Positions 47,229 through 57,861 of a stretch of DNA of 64,000 nucleotides are shown here, piece after piece. Source of the DNA: Waltergamsia citrina (taxonomy: Eukaryota > Ascomycota > Sordariomycetes > Hypocreales > Bionectriaceae). Location of the stretch: the NCBI GenBank assembly GCA_022814615.1, contig JAKLNE010000057.1:62001-126000 (forward strand). Reading direction: 5' to 3'. The position numbers and the translations under genes were made by a program. Numbering within the stretch: the stretch's first letter is position 1; every line of letters starts with the position of its first letter. Under the pieces are notes generated by a model. That model was not told the DNA's origin, did no database searches, and saw nothing but the letters and a program-made list of their open reading frames with translations.

Positions 47229-47847
47229 AGCGGCGACCTGTTTCGCGCATTCAGGGATCGGGAAGTACCGAGCCAGCCAGGGAAGCTGGTCCGTGTCGAA
47301 GAGCGGACGTTGACCTTATGAGCTTAGGGGAAGAGTTGACATGCCCGGACTCGTTTGCTCCTAAAATTGGGCCGAGCGATCGCTTACGGGATCAACCATA
47401 ATGAACCCCTGTTGCGTCCTGTGGATCGCCAATACCCTAGCCGCTCTTCGGAGGCCCAAGCGGCAAAGGCTGCTTCGGAACAATTGCATTACAAAGCGAT
47501 CATGACGACAAACCAAAAAGCAGGGTTATACGAGCGATTAAGCGGTTGCGACGAAATGAATCTTCATGTTACACCAAGTTCTATCAATACAACTTCATAT
47601 CTCCTTTCTGGGTTATCTTCCGACACCCGGAGCCTGCGAGATCCATCGTAGATCTCCACAATACTTGAACGATCATCCACATTTGCGCTGTACGAGATGC
47701 AGGGACTTCATCATCATCGAACTGGGGTGTTGTTCGGGTTGCTCATCACATAAGCATGCCCTACTATGGTCGCTTTGTGAACGAAAGCTGGCACTCATCC
47801 TGTTCAGAGGGTCAGCTGCGCATCTTCAAGAATATATGCTGCGAAGT
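47229..47847. other. intergenic region
   Basis: Between the 3' end of the P450 gene and the start of the regulator, both on the minus strand. Short plus-strand frames have no motifs. Confidence 0.55.
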
Positions 47848-49531
47848 TCATACCTGTGGAAACAATGTCGCAAACACCTTAATCTCCTCGGACTCGGGCG
47901 TCGCGTGATGTTTCCAGTCCAACTCCAACGACGCCTTACCAATCATTGCCGCCATTGTCAACGGAACATATCTCCGCGCGAGACAATCGTGGGGCCCAGC
48001 ACCAAATACTAGCCAATTCTTTGTTTTGGACTCAGCATCGCCCGTTAGCCAGCGCTCCGGGTCGAAGTAGTCCGGGTTGGGGTACGCCTCGGGGTCGTGA
48101 AGGGCAGGGTAGCAGGATGGAATGACCATAGAGCCTTTAGGTACGGTATAATTGGGAGTGACGGGGAAATTCTTAGTTGCGAGGTAGGGCACGAAGATGA
48201 CGGGCGGTCGGTAGCGGAGGAGTTCTTTGATGACTGCGCTTGTGTAAGTCAGAGACTCCAGCATGGGTAAGTCAAAAGGTTTATTCCTATCGCCTTGTCG
48301 AGCCGCCAAGTTTTCCTCCCTGAGGCGATCGAGCACATCAGGTCGCTGGGCGAGAATCTGGAATAGCCAAGTCGTGGCGCTGCTGGAAGCATCTTGGGAT
48401 GCGAAGAGGAAGGTAAAGAGCGTCGTGCCAATCTCTGAATCGGAGAACTCCCTGATTATGTTTGTAGGCTTCTCGACCCCTGTCTCGCCGGCGGCAATTT
48501 TCTCACGGTATGTCTCCGACTCCATCATGTGCAGTACCCAGTGGTCGACGGTACACGTAGGGTCGGCACCCGTGGCCATGTTCGCCTTGGCGGCACCGGC
48601 GGCCTTTGTAAATTCGGACAGGACGTTATCAGCCGCTCTTTTGCCTTTCCATGGCTTTGAAAGAGGTATGTATAAGGAGAAGGGCACATTGACGAGTTCC
48701 AAGGCGTCGGTGGCGAGCCAAAACTCGTTGGCAATTTTCTCCACGGCGTCATGAGAGATGTAGTCGCCGAAGAAAGTACGACACGACAGCGCACAGTTGA
48801 TCTCGCGGAAGAACTTCATGAAAGCCATGGACTTTCCGTTCATTCTTTTACTCGCTTCGACGAATCGGCTGAAATAGTCGGCGAACACTGCGTCTTGTCG
48901 AGGTAAATAGGTGGACAAGGCTCGGTTGGTGAAGAGAGGGGCCAGGCCTCTGCGGTATTCAGCGTGTGCCTTGCCCTGGAGGAATACCCAAGCCTTGTGG
49001 CCCATAATGTCTTTTGCGAGAGGAACGATGCATGGTTCGGCATAGGTTGGTGATTTGAATACTTTGTGGGCAATGTCGCGATCGGAAGCGAGGACTACGA
49101 ATCTAGGCATAATAGTAAGCATTTCATCAACCAGTGTTTTCTGTAGAAGCTCCTAACTTGTGGAATACAGAGACGCAACTAAGCGGACCGCTTGCCCATT
49201 GTTTGAGGTAGGAGTCGAATTTTGGATGAAGTGCCTGGATGAAGGGCCCAACTAGCGGTATCTTGAACGTCGGCCCAGGGATAGAACCCTTCCTCTTCAG
49301 ATACATGACTAAATATTGTTAGCCGTGCGTAATGACTAGTGTGTGTATATTTGACTTGCCTTGATCATATACCACGGCCCCAAGTAGAAGTGTGACAACA
49401 TACTGCCAGGTCGAGAACTGTCCGAGCACTGTTGTAAGATGTTCTATCCAATGGTGAGGCTCGAGAGGCCATGACGAAGGCTGTGACGCCTCAGGTACAG
49501 AACCAGAGAGATTCACTGAGTAAGATACCAT
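47848..49531 (-). CDS. CYP61-like cytochrome P450 (sterol C-22 desaturase type), 3 exons
   Basis: Exon 1 is 49531-49360, exon 2 is 49308-49158, exon 3 is 49102-47848; 525 residues. Intron 1 begins GCAAGT rather than GT (a GC-AG intron); the frame and homology fit only this choice (AVVYDQ, then VMYLKRKGSIPGP). Typical features: membrane helix near residue 45 (WQYVVTLLLGAVV), proline-rich hinge GPTFKIPLVGPF, I-helix FLFASQDASSSAT as in ERG5/CYP61 proteins, ExxR (VIKELLRYRPP), FDPERW and the heme-binding FGAGPHDCLARRY. Only the residue after the Cys-Leu pair departs from the common CYP61 glycine (it is Ala, still allowed by the family pattern). The C-terminus may end at FPQV or be spliced a little further; that is unsettled. 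Enzyme on the ER, probably acting on a sterol. It could be a diverged second copy rather than the ergosterol housekeeping enzyme. Confidence 0.88.
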
Positions 49532-50089
49532 ATTAGGCAAAATGTAAAGGACATCGACTACGGGAAATACAGGAAAAGCAACCTGTGAGCAGACTGCGGG
49601 TTTATATTTAAACAATACACCTTAAATGGTCATAACGTCCCCTCCAACACGTCTGCAATTAATCTGCAACCTGACTTCCTCCACCAAAGGCTTGCTCAAC
49701 CAAGCAATTCACTATCCACATGAACGTATTCACTTCGAAAGGCCAACCACCAAATTGATGCAGTCTTCTCACAATCTCGGCTCCGTAACGACAGAATGGG
49801 ACGGTGAATTACACAGATGTCCCGATTAGGACTAGTCTCCGAAAAGCTTGATGGATTACGCACGTCCAGGGCTGACAACCGCTGACACTAGTCCTAATCA
49901 GGCCTAGCCTCCTCCGACCGCAGAATGCGAGACGAATTGAGCCGGAAGGCCGACTAGCTGCTTTATTCATCTTTCCCCCTTGAACAAACCGAATGAACAA
50001 CCACAATCTTCTTTTCTCCTTGTCTGGTGCTCACAGAATGACGGTAAGGGAAGCGTCTGAGGCCTAGCTAGCGCCGCTTGAGATCAAAG
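49532..50089. other. divergent promoter region, P450 / Zn2Cys6 regulator
   Basis: 558 bp shared upstream region. It holds a TATA-like AAATATAAA on the minus side about 70 bp before the P450 ATG and an inverted repeat (listed separately). Confidence 0.6.
49824..49899. repeat. 13-bp inverted repeat in divergent promoter
   Basis: GATTAGGACTAGT at 49824-49836 and its exact complement ACTAGTCCTAATC at 49887-49899, 50 bp apart. The match extends with some mismatches on both sides. Too long to be likely by chance in this spacer; possible protein-binding site pair or small remnant of a mobile element. Confidence 0.6.
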
Positions 50090-51791
50090 ATGCGCCAAAC
50101 CCTTCGCCGCTCGTGTGCCGCGTGTGCCCGTGCCAAGCACAGCTGCGATCTCCGGACACCGAAATGTTCCCGCTGTGTCCGGCGACGTGTCCCGTGCGAG
50201 TATGCGAACCAGCCGTTGACAGCCTCGCGGAGTGCTACAGAGCCAGAATCTTCGGTATCGCCCTCGATCATGAGCGCCACGACTTCGAGGGACTCGTCAA
50301 GGGACTCGTCAAGGGGCGGGACACCGTCGGAGGAGTCGTTGAATGCCTTGACCACGTATCGCTTCGGCTCTCTTGACCCCTTTGACTCGTACCCACAGAC
50401 TCGGCTGCCTCGGAAACAGGTCCAGCGTCTTATCCATAGCTGTGCGTTCAATCATCTCATTTATCTAGTTGAAAATTACCAAACATCGGGCTCGTAGCTT
50501 ACCGATGCCGTCTCTAGTCCTGCATAAGATTGCCTTCCAGTACTATCCACTGGACCTGAACGCCACATCCAATCCCTTTCTAATCTCCTGGTGGCCTCTA
50601 GCCTTGGGTGACCCGGCTTTATTTCATGTCTCGTTGCAGACAGCGTGCCTGGATGAAGAGCTACTTGCGCAGAAGGGCTTTCAGACCTCCGAGATGCTTA
50701 TGGCCGATTCAGTGGCCCTGCTGCGGCGTAAAGTCCAGGACCCCTCGTTAGCCGTGCAAGACGGGACGATGAACTCGGTGATTACCTTGGCAGCGATTGA
50801 AGTGAGAGAGATGAGCATCCCGTTATTTAACACAATTGGAGCGCTAACAAATTGTTCCTCAAGTTTGGTAAAGGCAATCTCGACGTCAGTCGGATGCACG
50901 TTGACGGCGTGAAGAGGCTAGTGTCTATGCGAGGCGGCATCAATGCTGTGAGGCAAACAAGTCCATTGACAGCCAGGATGGCCAGCTGGTAGGTGGCACA
51001 ATGTCGCTGTTCCTTGACGGCACTGAATTAACCTGCCTAGGGTATCGATGCTCGTCATGGGCCATCCACAATTCGAAACACAGGACGACAAAGGCTATGG
51101 TGACGGCCTTCCGCCGATACCAGAGTGGCAGGGAAGTGCGAACCAAGATTCTGAGTTGTGGGATGAGCTAGACACGCTGGGTATCGACCGCCCTGTCAGC
51201 AATGTGTTTGTTCGCTTGCACGGTGTTTTCAAAACAGCTGCACGGACGCAGCTCTCAAGCACGAGGGTTCACGATCTCACATGTTTCGTTGTGCATCGGC
51301 TCCTTCTCACAGCCCCCAGCGCCGACGACCCGTCCACCACAAACCATATGACAGAGTGCGTCCGTTTTGCCGTTATACTGTACATGTTCATCCTCCAAGG
51401 CCCGACGTACTACTCCCACGCCGTGATACAGGGCACCATGGTCGCTAGGCTCGCACACCACCTCGAGCTGTTGGACTGGAGCCCTCGCGCATACGGATCA
51501 CTCGACATTTGGATAGCCGTTGTTGGTATGGCGGCCTCGGCTCACGGCGATCAACTGCACAGCTGGTTCGCCCAGAGGGCACAAACTGTGTCCAACTTCC
51601 TCCGTTTAGAGCATTCGAGTGATGTATTGGCAAGGATGAAAACAATTTTATGGCTAGCTCTGCCACAAAGCGAAGACATCTTCCGCCCACATTGCGATAC
51701 GATCTTTGGCCTTGCTAACTCACCGATGACGACCGATCGTAGCGTCGCTTTGCTCGCCGCAAGCACCGCCACGGAGAAAGTACCTGGCTGA
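50090..51791 (+). CDS. Zn2Cys6 transcription factor, 4 exons
   Basis: Exons 50090-50441, 50518-50801, 50864-50988 and 51041-51791; all three introns (76, 62 and 52 bp) are GT-AG and keep frame; 503 residues. The zinc cluster sits at the N-terminus (cysteines 9, 12, 19, 26, 29 and 36; CAACARAKHSCDLRTPKC, then CSRC). Exon joining restores HSFLHKIAFQYYPLDLNATSNPF and GGINAVRQTSPLTARMASW, both typical of this regulator type. A 12-bp tandem repeat (50289-50312) encodes a DSSRDSSRG stretch just after the cluster. It is divergent from the CYP61-like P450 and lies upstream of the rhamnosidase, so it is the best local candidate for controlling either gene. Function inferred only from family. Confidence 0.92.
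50289..50312. repeat. 12-bp tandem repeat inside regulator CDS
   Basis: GGGACTCGTCAA twice in a row, in frame, adding four residues per unit to a Ser/Arg/Asp linker. Such units can change copy number by slippage. Confidence 0.8.
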
Positions 51792-52835
51792 AAAATCATT
51801 TTGCTACTTTGTTCATGCTAGACTTGCATCAAACCTAAGCGAAATGCCCAGCAGAATAGCGCCCGGCCATTCATTTAGATGTCCGTTTCCCAAGTCGACG
51901 GTCCCTAGTTGACGGGAAGCCATCTCCGCAAAACCAGCTCGCCGGACAGAGTTGCTTGATGCGACCACTGCGTCATCGCAGGATTCAACAGCATGTTGAC
52001 CACTCCATCCCTCGTTGTCAATCCACGCGCCAGATGAGCGGGAAATTGTCGCTACGCAAACACTAGACTCCATCGGTGTTTTCGCGGCTTAGAAATGGGT
52101 TTGGCGCTGCGCGGGGTTGTCGCACTGCAACAAATCTCTAGATTCAACCCGAGGTCCAAACCCAACAGAGCCAACCTTGAAGGCTAACAGCGTCCAGTAT
52201 TTGGCAAACACCAACATGATGGTCTGGCAGTTTGCGAGCAACCGCTACTGACAACATTGTGCAAGCTCTGTCGGTTTCCACCGCGACCAGCTAGAAGCCT
52301 CCCGCGTTGGTTTTTGCCCTTAGCTCATCAAGTGTAAAGCAGGAGGAAGTTTATGCGATTATAGCGCATAGCAGTAATAGCTTTGGAGAAGGGCTGTAAT
52401 GCGGGAGGCTGAGAATGGAGTCATTCAGCGAGAGGATTTGCGCCTCTCGCCATCTAGGGTTACTTTAGTAGATCAACTACGCGGATCTTACTGCTTTGAG
52501 CAGGCAAAACAGGGCAAAGTATGGATGCCTCCGCAGCTCGGACAAACAACAGCACGAGCTTTTCTCAATTCTTTCTTTTCCAGTGTCATTCAACTACCAT
52601 CCCCAGGTTTTAGTCCAGGAACAAGGGTGTTCAAGGGTGGGGGGAACAGCCCTAGCGAGGTTACCACGCAGGCCGATCCGTATCATTGACCCGAGATTTG
52701 GCCTCCGTTTTAAGTCCAGAAAAGGTTAAAGACAATGATGTCCCTATCCTTGTGCCTTGATTCTTCGTCGAGACTGTTATTCTCTGTCTCTGTCTCTTGT
52801 CTCTCCCCCATATTCTTCTGTACTCAATTGGCACC
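51792..52835. other. intergenic region
   Basis: 3' region of the regulator and promoter of the rhamnosidase. A short frame at 52399 has no motif. A pyrimidine-rich leader (CTCTGTCTCTGTCTCTTGTCT) precedes the rhamnosidase ATG. No gene seen. Confidence 0.55.
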
Positions 52836-55111
52836 ATGAGGTTTTCTCAGCCATGGCTGGCGCTCGCGTCACTCGGCATGGGAGCGCTCGCTGCTCCCCG
52901 TAACGACGATCCTTGGTCCGGCAATGACTGGCAAAAATATATCCGATCCCCGGACTCAGATATCGTCAAACCTAAGAAGATTATCTCGGAGAACACTACC
53001 GGCGATGTCACAAACCCCGACGGCCTGATTGACGGCAGCAAGATTACCGTGCTGAAGCGCGATTCGGCCGACTCAGATGCTCCCAGCGTCCTTGTGGACT
53101 TTGGACTCAACGTTGTCGGCCTCATCAATATCCACTTTGAGGGCTCCGAAAGCTCTGGGGATGCGCGTCCAGGTCTGCGTTTAGCTTTCTCTGAGACTCT
53201 TGAGGGTCTGACTGAGAAGAGTGACTACACCCGCTCCTACCGAGCTATCTACGACGTGCGTATTGGACAAAGCCCCAGGCAATACTACAAAGCTAACACG
53301 GCTGTAGCATGACAAATTGACCAATGGCACTGATCAGGTCAGTATCCCATTACCTTCACTCCAACGATCCTCACCTAACACTGATCATAGGTCGCCGTCA
53401 AAGATAAGACGTACTCTTGGAAGAACACTTGGGGCTGCGAGCACGTAGGACAAGTCTGCAGCGACGGCCTCCACGGCTTTCGCTACGTCAGCATCACCTT
53501 GGACGCCCTCGAGTCGGACTCACCGCACACCACCTCCGAAGGCTCCGTATCTATCGAGTCAGTCGACCTGGAATGGTCCGCGTACCTAGGGACACCCGAT
53601 ACCTTCACCGGTTGGTTTGAGTGCTCAGATGAGGACATTACTCAGTGGTGGTTCGACGGCGTGTACACCACCGACACTAACACCGACTACTTCTTCAAGA
53701 ATGAGACCGAGCCTCGTGATGCTTGGAGTCCGACGCTCGATGGGAAGTGGGTGCTTCATGATGGTGCTAAGCGTGACCGAGATCCTTATGTCGGCGATTT
53801 GGCCATCGCCTCGCTAACATCGTATCTTTCGCACGACTTTCCGGAGGCCACCTTTAATGTTCTAGAGGATCTGGCTGTTCACCAGCGCGAGGATGGCTAC
53901 ATCCCTCCTGCTAGCATGTAAGGCTCATCATTCTTCCCACTGTTTTGACGAAACCTTGTTAATATGTGAGAAGCAACAACTACACCCTCCCTCTATTCGA
54001 CTATACCCTGTGGTGGGTAGTCTGCACAGCCGATCTAGTCATGTACACCGGCGACACTAAACTCACCGACGAACACTGGGACGTGCTCAAAAAGGCCCTC
54101 GACGAGTACTACCCAAAACACTTCAACGAGGAAATCGGCCTCCTCGACAAGAAAGACTCTGACTACGGCGACTACGCTTTCTTGCCCCGCAAGGGACCTA
54201 TCACCTACTACAACGCTCTGTACATCCACGCCCTAAATTACGCCAGCCAACTCGCCAAGCATATTGGTCACGAGGACGATGCTGAGCGCTGGTCGGCGCG
54301 TGCCTCCAAAATCCCCGAGAAACTCATCGCTCGTAATTTTGATACCGAGTCTGGAGCGTTCTTGGATGGCGGTCCTTGCCCGGATGATGATAGTGGTAAC
54401 ATCTGTGATGTCCGCGCTCAGGATGGCAATGGCATTGCCATTCTTGCTGGAGTCACGAATGACACCCTGTCTAAAAGTATCCTCGACTACTGGGCCGAGA
54501 ACACGAAGCAGGAATACGGCAATGCCTTCTATGACAGTAGTATTCTTAGCCCTGATGAGAAATTCGATGAACGCGTATACGCTCTCATCTCCTTTTTCGA
54601 ACTCTCAGCTCGCTTCCTCACTCCAGGAACCGAAGCCTCTGCATTTGAGGAGATTCGCCGCCTGTACGGCTGGATGGCGTCGCACGACCCCGGAGTCACG
54701 CAGTGGGAGGGCATCGGTCCTGGCGGAGGCTCGTACCAGGGCCCTTTCATGTCATACGCACACGCCTGGGCGACGGGAATCGTCCCTCTCATGAGCAACT
54801 ACGTGCTGGGCGTCAAGCCCACGGCTCCCGGATTCAAGGAATGGAGCATCTGCCCCGTCGTCAAGGGTGATCTGGAGTGGGCTAAGGGCGTTATCCCCAC
54901 GCCTGACGGCAGCATCAAGGTGTCCTGGGAGAAGAAGGAGGATTCGAGCGTCGAGATCAAGATTGTAGCGCCGGAGAACACTAAGGGAGAGCTTTGCGTT
55001 CCGGATATTGGCTCCGATATTAACGAGGTCAAACTGAATGGGGAAGGGCAGGACAAGAATGAGAATAGGATCAAGGTCAAGGGCGGAAAGCACACCCTGA
55101 TAGTATCGTAA
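52836..55111 (+). CDS. secreted alpha-L-rhamnosidase, GH78 family, 4 exons
   Basis: Exons 52836-53255, 53308-53337, 53391-53917 and 53974-55111; 704 residues. Introns are 52, 53 and 56 bp, GT-AG, all in frame. The ATG at 52836 starts a signal peptide (MRFSQPWLALASLGMGALA). A beta-sandwich-type N-terminal half (VDFGLNVVGLINIHFEG, then CSDGLHGFRYVSI) is followed by the (alpha/alpha)6 catalytic domain of GH78: WFDGVYTTDTNTDYF, DGAKRDRDPYVGDLAIAS, QREDGYIPPAS, FDYTLWWVV and WEGIGPGGGSYQGPF. The C-terminal beta domain ends with KGGKHTLIV. The enzyme should release terminal alpha-L-rhamnose from plant glycosides such as flavonoid or steroid rhamnosides, or pectin side chains. Whether it acts on small glycosides or polysaccharide is open. 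One exon is only 30 nt. It lies downstream of the regulator at 50090, same strand. Confidence 0.92.
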
Positions 55112-55144
55112 ATATGCTTGCTCAACTACTCACAATACTTGGTG

Positions 55145-55504
55145 CTACCAAGAATTCCCCTTCAACCAACCCCAGAAAGCTACCGCCGCCGTCGTAACCA
55201 AGATAAGATCCGGCGAAACGTCCTTCTCTTCGCGCAGTCTAAACACTATCCCCATCCCTTGGAAGAAGATATATAGGAAGAGTGCCAAGGTCCTCGTCCT
55301 GGAAAAGAGGAGCATGCTAGCGACTAGCACGTCCACGTAGGGAATCATCCAAGTAGATTCATCATCTGGGGCGCGATCAATCTGATAAGCGTAGAAGCGA
55401 GGCGTGTATTGGCCATGGGTGAAGCGGCTGAAGGCGCCGACTAAGGTGATGGCTGTGATGAAGACGGTGCATTGGAAGCGGATGGTGCGGAAGAATGCTG
55501 ACAT
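55145..55504 (-). CDS. small multi-pass membrane protein, unknown function
   Basis: Single exon, 119 residues. It has four hydrophobic stretches: near residues 10-25 (VFITAITLVGAFS), 55-70 (DVLVASMLLFS), 72-88 (TLALFLYIFFQGMGIVF) and 98-113 (LILVTTAAVAFWGWL). The pattern and length resemble DoxX-like small membrane proteins, but I cannot see a diagnostic motif. It ends only 33 bp from the 3' end of the rhamnosidase gene (convergent), so the transcripts probably overlap. Location and role are unknown. Confidence 0.75.
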   Translation of the reverse strand: MSAFFRTIRFQCTVFITAITLVGAFSRFTHGQYTPRFYAYQIDRAPDDESTWMIPYVDVLVASMLLFSRTRTLALFLYIFFQGMGIVFRLREEKDVSPDLILVTTAAVAFWGWLKGNSW

Positions 55505-55909
55505 GGTGGCCGACTGTGGAACACGATAAGGCCAAAATCGCGTAAGATGTAAAAGGTATGAATGAATAATCTAAACTTGAGACAGAATTACGGACGGAAG
55601 AAAAGAAAAGAAGAGAAGAAAAAGGATTTAATCACGCTATAATCTCACGACTTCACCATGAATTCGACTTCTGGCCAGGGGCTGAGCTCCAGTGGCTTCA
55701 GGCAGGCGGTTTCCACTAAACACGCGCTGTAACTTCATCACGTGACAGCGCGATGACCTTATCACGTGCATCTTGGTCTTCGTCACGGTCAAAGTTCATC
55801 GCGTCTTCACTTTAGCCTTCTGGGCTGCTCACCTGGCCTGAACTTTCTCTTCTCTCATCGCCGGAGACTTTCTTGCTGTGAAGGCTCATACAGCGCTTCA
55901 CTCTCGAAA
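55505..55909. other. divergent intergenic region
   Basis: Promoter space of the small membrane protein (minus) and the acidic 2EXR gene (plus). It contains two TCACGTG-type E-box-like sites at about 55738 and 55760. A longer open frame through 55766 is rejected as leader. Confidence 0.6.
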
Positions 55910-57700
55910 ATGGCGAAACGGGCCATCGTTTTGGACTCATCGGACGAGTCCAGTGGTGACAGCGACAGGCGGGACTCTGACTCTGATATTGGGAGTCACG
56001 GTAACGATTTGGTGGACGACGAGGCTGAGGAAGACAGCGACAGTCGGGACTCTGATGACGATGTTGGGAGCGATGGTAGTGAATTGGTAGACGATGAGGC
56101 CGAGGAAGACGATCGCTATGAAGGGACCTTCTTCTGGAGAAACGAGGATATTCATTCCACGAAAACCTTCCACCAGTTCTCAAAGCTCCCGCCTGAGCTA
56201 AGAGCCCGTGTTTGGGAGCTCTTCTGTCCAGACCTCACCAGTAAAGGTCGTATGCTCAAGTTCAACTTTCCCGATCGCGGTCAGGGTAAACTATTAGAAA
56301 GCATTTCTCTCGCCGATCAGACCCTAGATCTTCGGATTCTGTCAGCCATTCATCAAGAATCGCGACACATGGTGCTCAAAAAGTTCCCCGATACTCTCCC
56401 CCTCTTCCATGATTACGGAGACGCTCAGATCCGATTCGACTACAGCCGCGATATTTGCAACATATTCACCGAGGGCAGCAACTATGGAGATCCACTCATC
56501 AACCCTCACATTTACGACAAGATTCGCTACCTTGCCATTGAGCACGCCGTTGATGACTCGGTCTGTGCGCTAGACTCCAGCGAGGATATAGCCAACGATT
56601 TTATGGCTTGCCTGGAATGTTTTCCTCATACTAAGTTGCTTTTTGTAAGCATACCTCACGACACCTGGTGCTTGGTCAACATTCGTTGGGCCGCATCTAA
56701 CATGGCTCGCCATGCACGGATACGCACGTTTGAGAAGGAACCAGGGCTCGGCGAAGACTTGGAATGGATATACGCGTGGCCTGATACTTTGGATCACCGC
56801 GATTTTGCCCGGTACAACATTATGCGGACCTTTCGTGATAAACTAGCGGAGCAATTTCTCGAGGACATGGACAGATTGGGCATCGAAGTGGCACCGATGT
56901 TGAGATTCGAGTTCGAGGGTGGAGCCAAATCATACAACAGGCTGCTGAATGACTTCGAGCAAGGTATCCCTCTCGACCAAGCCACAGGGCTTGCGTCTCC
57001 AGAATCGGAGGAAATCGATGAGCCGCCTGACGAATACGAGAGTGAAGGCATTGATGATGCGGAGATTATCGAGGACGATGAGTCGTCAGAGGATGAGATG
57101 ATCCCAAGACCTATCGCCGCACACGATTCCACAGACGGCTCAGATGACGAAGTGGTTGAAGAAGCGCGCTTTTCCAGTCCGGAGCCAGAGATGGACGAGG
57201 AGGATTCTGGCGCACCCATAGCACGACGACCAAAACGGCGGATCGTGTCCGATTCGGAGGATGAGTCTGACGGCGGTGCGCCAGTCGCCAAACGCGCTCG
57301 TCGAGACGGACCCATTGCCATTTCGTCTGACGAAGATGAGGACGGAGACGACCAAGACGAACCTCGGCAATCTAGAGCCAGAAGCAGGCCCCAAGTCATT
57401 TCGTCTGATGAAGAGAGTGAAAGTAGCGAGGACGACCAACCACCCGCAAAGATGTCTCTAGCCGAGCAACTCCAACAGTCCCGCGAACAAATCCCAATAC
57501 CATCTGACGATGACTCTTCTGAAAATGACGGATATGGTGCTGGCGCTGGTTACTCTGATGATGAAGATGAAGATGACGAAGACGATGATGAAGATATCGA
57601 CCGATGCGCCGGCGGTTTAATTGATGACATGGCTGAGGATTCAGACGAGGATGGTGAGGAGGAAGAGGACGGCGATGAGAATGAGGATGAGGCCTGGTAG
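55910..57700 (+). CDS. 2EXR-domain protein with long acidic tails
   Basis: Single exon, 596 residues from the ATG at 55910. It begins with an acidic Ser/Asp/Glu segment containing a 25-residue unit repeated twice. The 2EXR signature follows (FHQFSKLPPELRARVWELFC, about residues 87-106). The middle is a globular region of about 250 residues. The last ~230 residues are strongly acidic and low complexity, with Asp/Glu runs and basic KRR patches (PKRRIVSDSEDESDGG, AKRARRD) that look like nuclear-localisation signals. Such tails are common in nuclear or chromatin-associated proteins, so a nuclear place is plausible. The start was chosen over the upstream in-frame start at 55766, whose leader has no protein-like character. 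Function unknown. Confidence 0.85.
   Translation: MAKRAIVLDSSDESSGDSDRRDSDSDIGSHGNDLVDDEAEEDSDSRDSDDDVGSDGSELVDDEAEEDDRYEGTFFWRNEDIHSTKTFHQFSKLPPELRARVWELFCPDLTSKGRMLKFNFPDRGQGKLLESISLADQTLDLRILSAIHQESRHMVLKKFPDTLPLFHDYGDAQIRFDYSRDICNIFTEGSNYGDPLINPHIYDKIRYLAIEHAVDDSVCALDSSEDIANDFMACLECFPHTKLLFVSIPHDTWCLVNIRWAASNMARHARIRTFEKEPGLGEDLEWIYAWPDTLDHRDFARYNIMRTFRDKLAEQFLEDMDRLGIEVAPMLRFEFEGGAKSYNRLLNDFEQGIPLDQATGLASPESEEIDEPPDEYESEGIDDAEIIEDDESSEDEMIPRPIAAHDSTDGSDDEVVEEARFSSPEPEMDEEDSGAPIARRPKRRIVSDSEDESDGGAPVAKRARRDGPIAISSDEDEDGDDQDEPRQSRARSRPQVISSDEESESSEDDQPPAKMSLAEQLQQSREQIPIPSDDDSSENDGYGAGAGYSDDEDEDDEDDDEDIDRCAGGLIDDMAEDSDEDGEEEEDGDENEDEAW
55958..56107. repeat. 75-bp tandem duplication coding an acidic unit
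   Basis: Two adjacent 75-bp units (25 codons each) read DSDRRDSDSDIGSHG... and DSDSRDSDDDVGSDG..., both ending LVDDEAEE. DNA identity is high but not complete. It lengthens the acidic N-terminus of the 2EXR protein. Confidence 0.85.
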
Positions 57701-57861
57701 GGAATTGGCCGTCATATACGTTCTCTGGGCAGCTTCTTTGGCCTGAGCACTGGATGAGTTTTTATGATTGAGGATATACGGGGAGTTTTGATCTTGCTGA
57801 GATACCACATTATTGTAGTGATGTTTGTTGTAATAGTACGAACTCTGGAAATGAGTCAACA

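Noticed and set aside
56794..57399. 201-codon minus-strand Ser-rich frame inside the acidic 2EXR gene
   Set aside because: The Ser runs are antisense of the Asp/Glu codons of the acidic tail.
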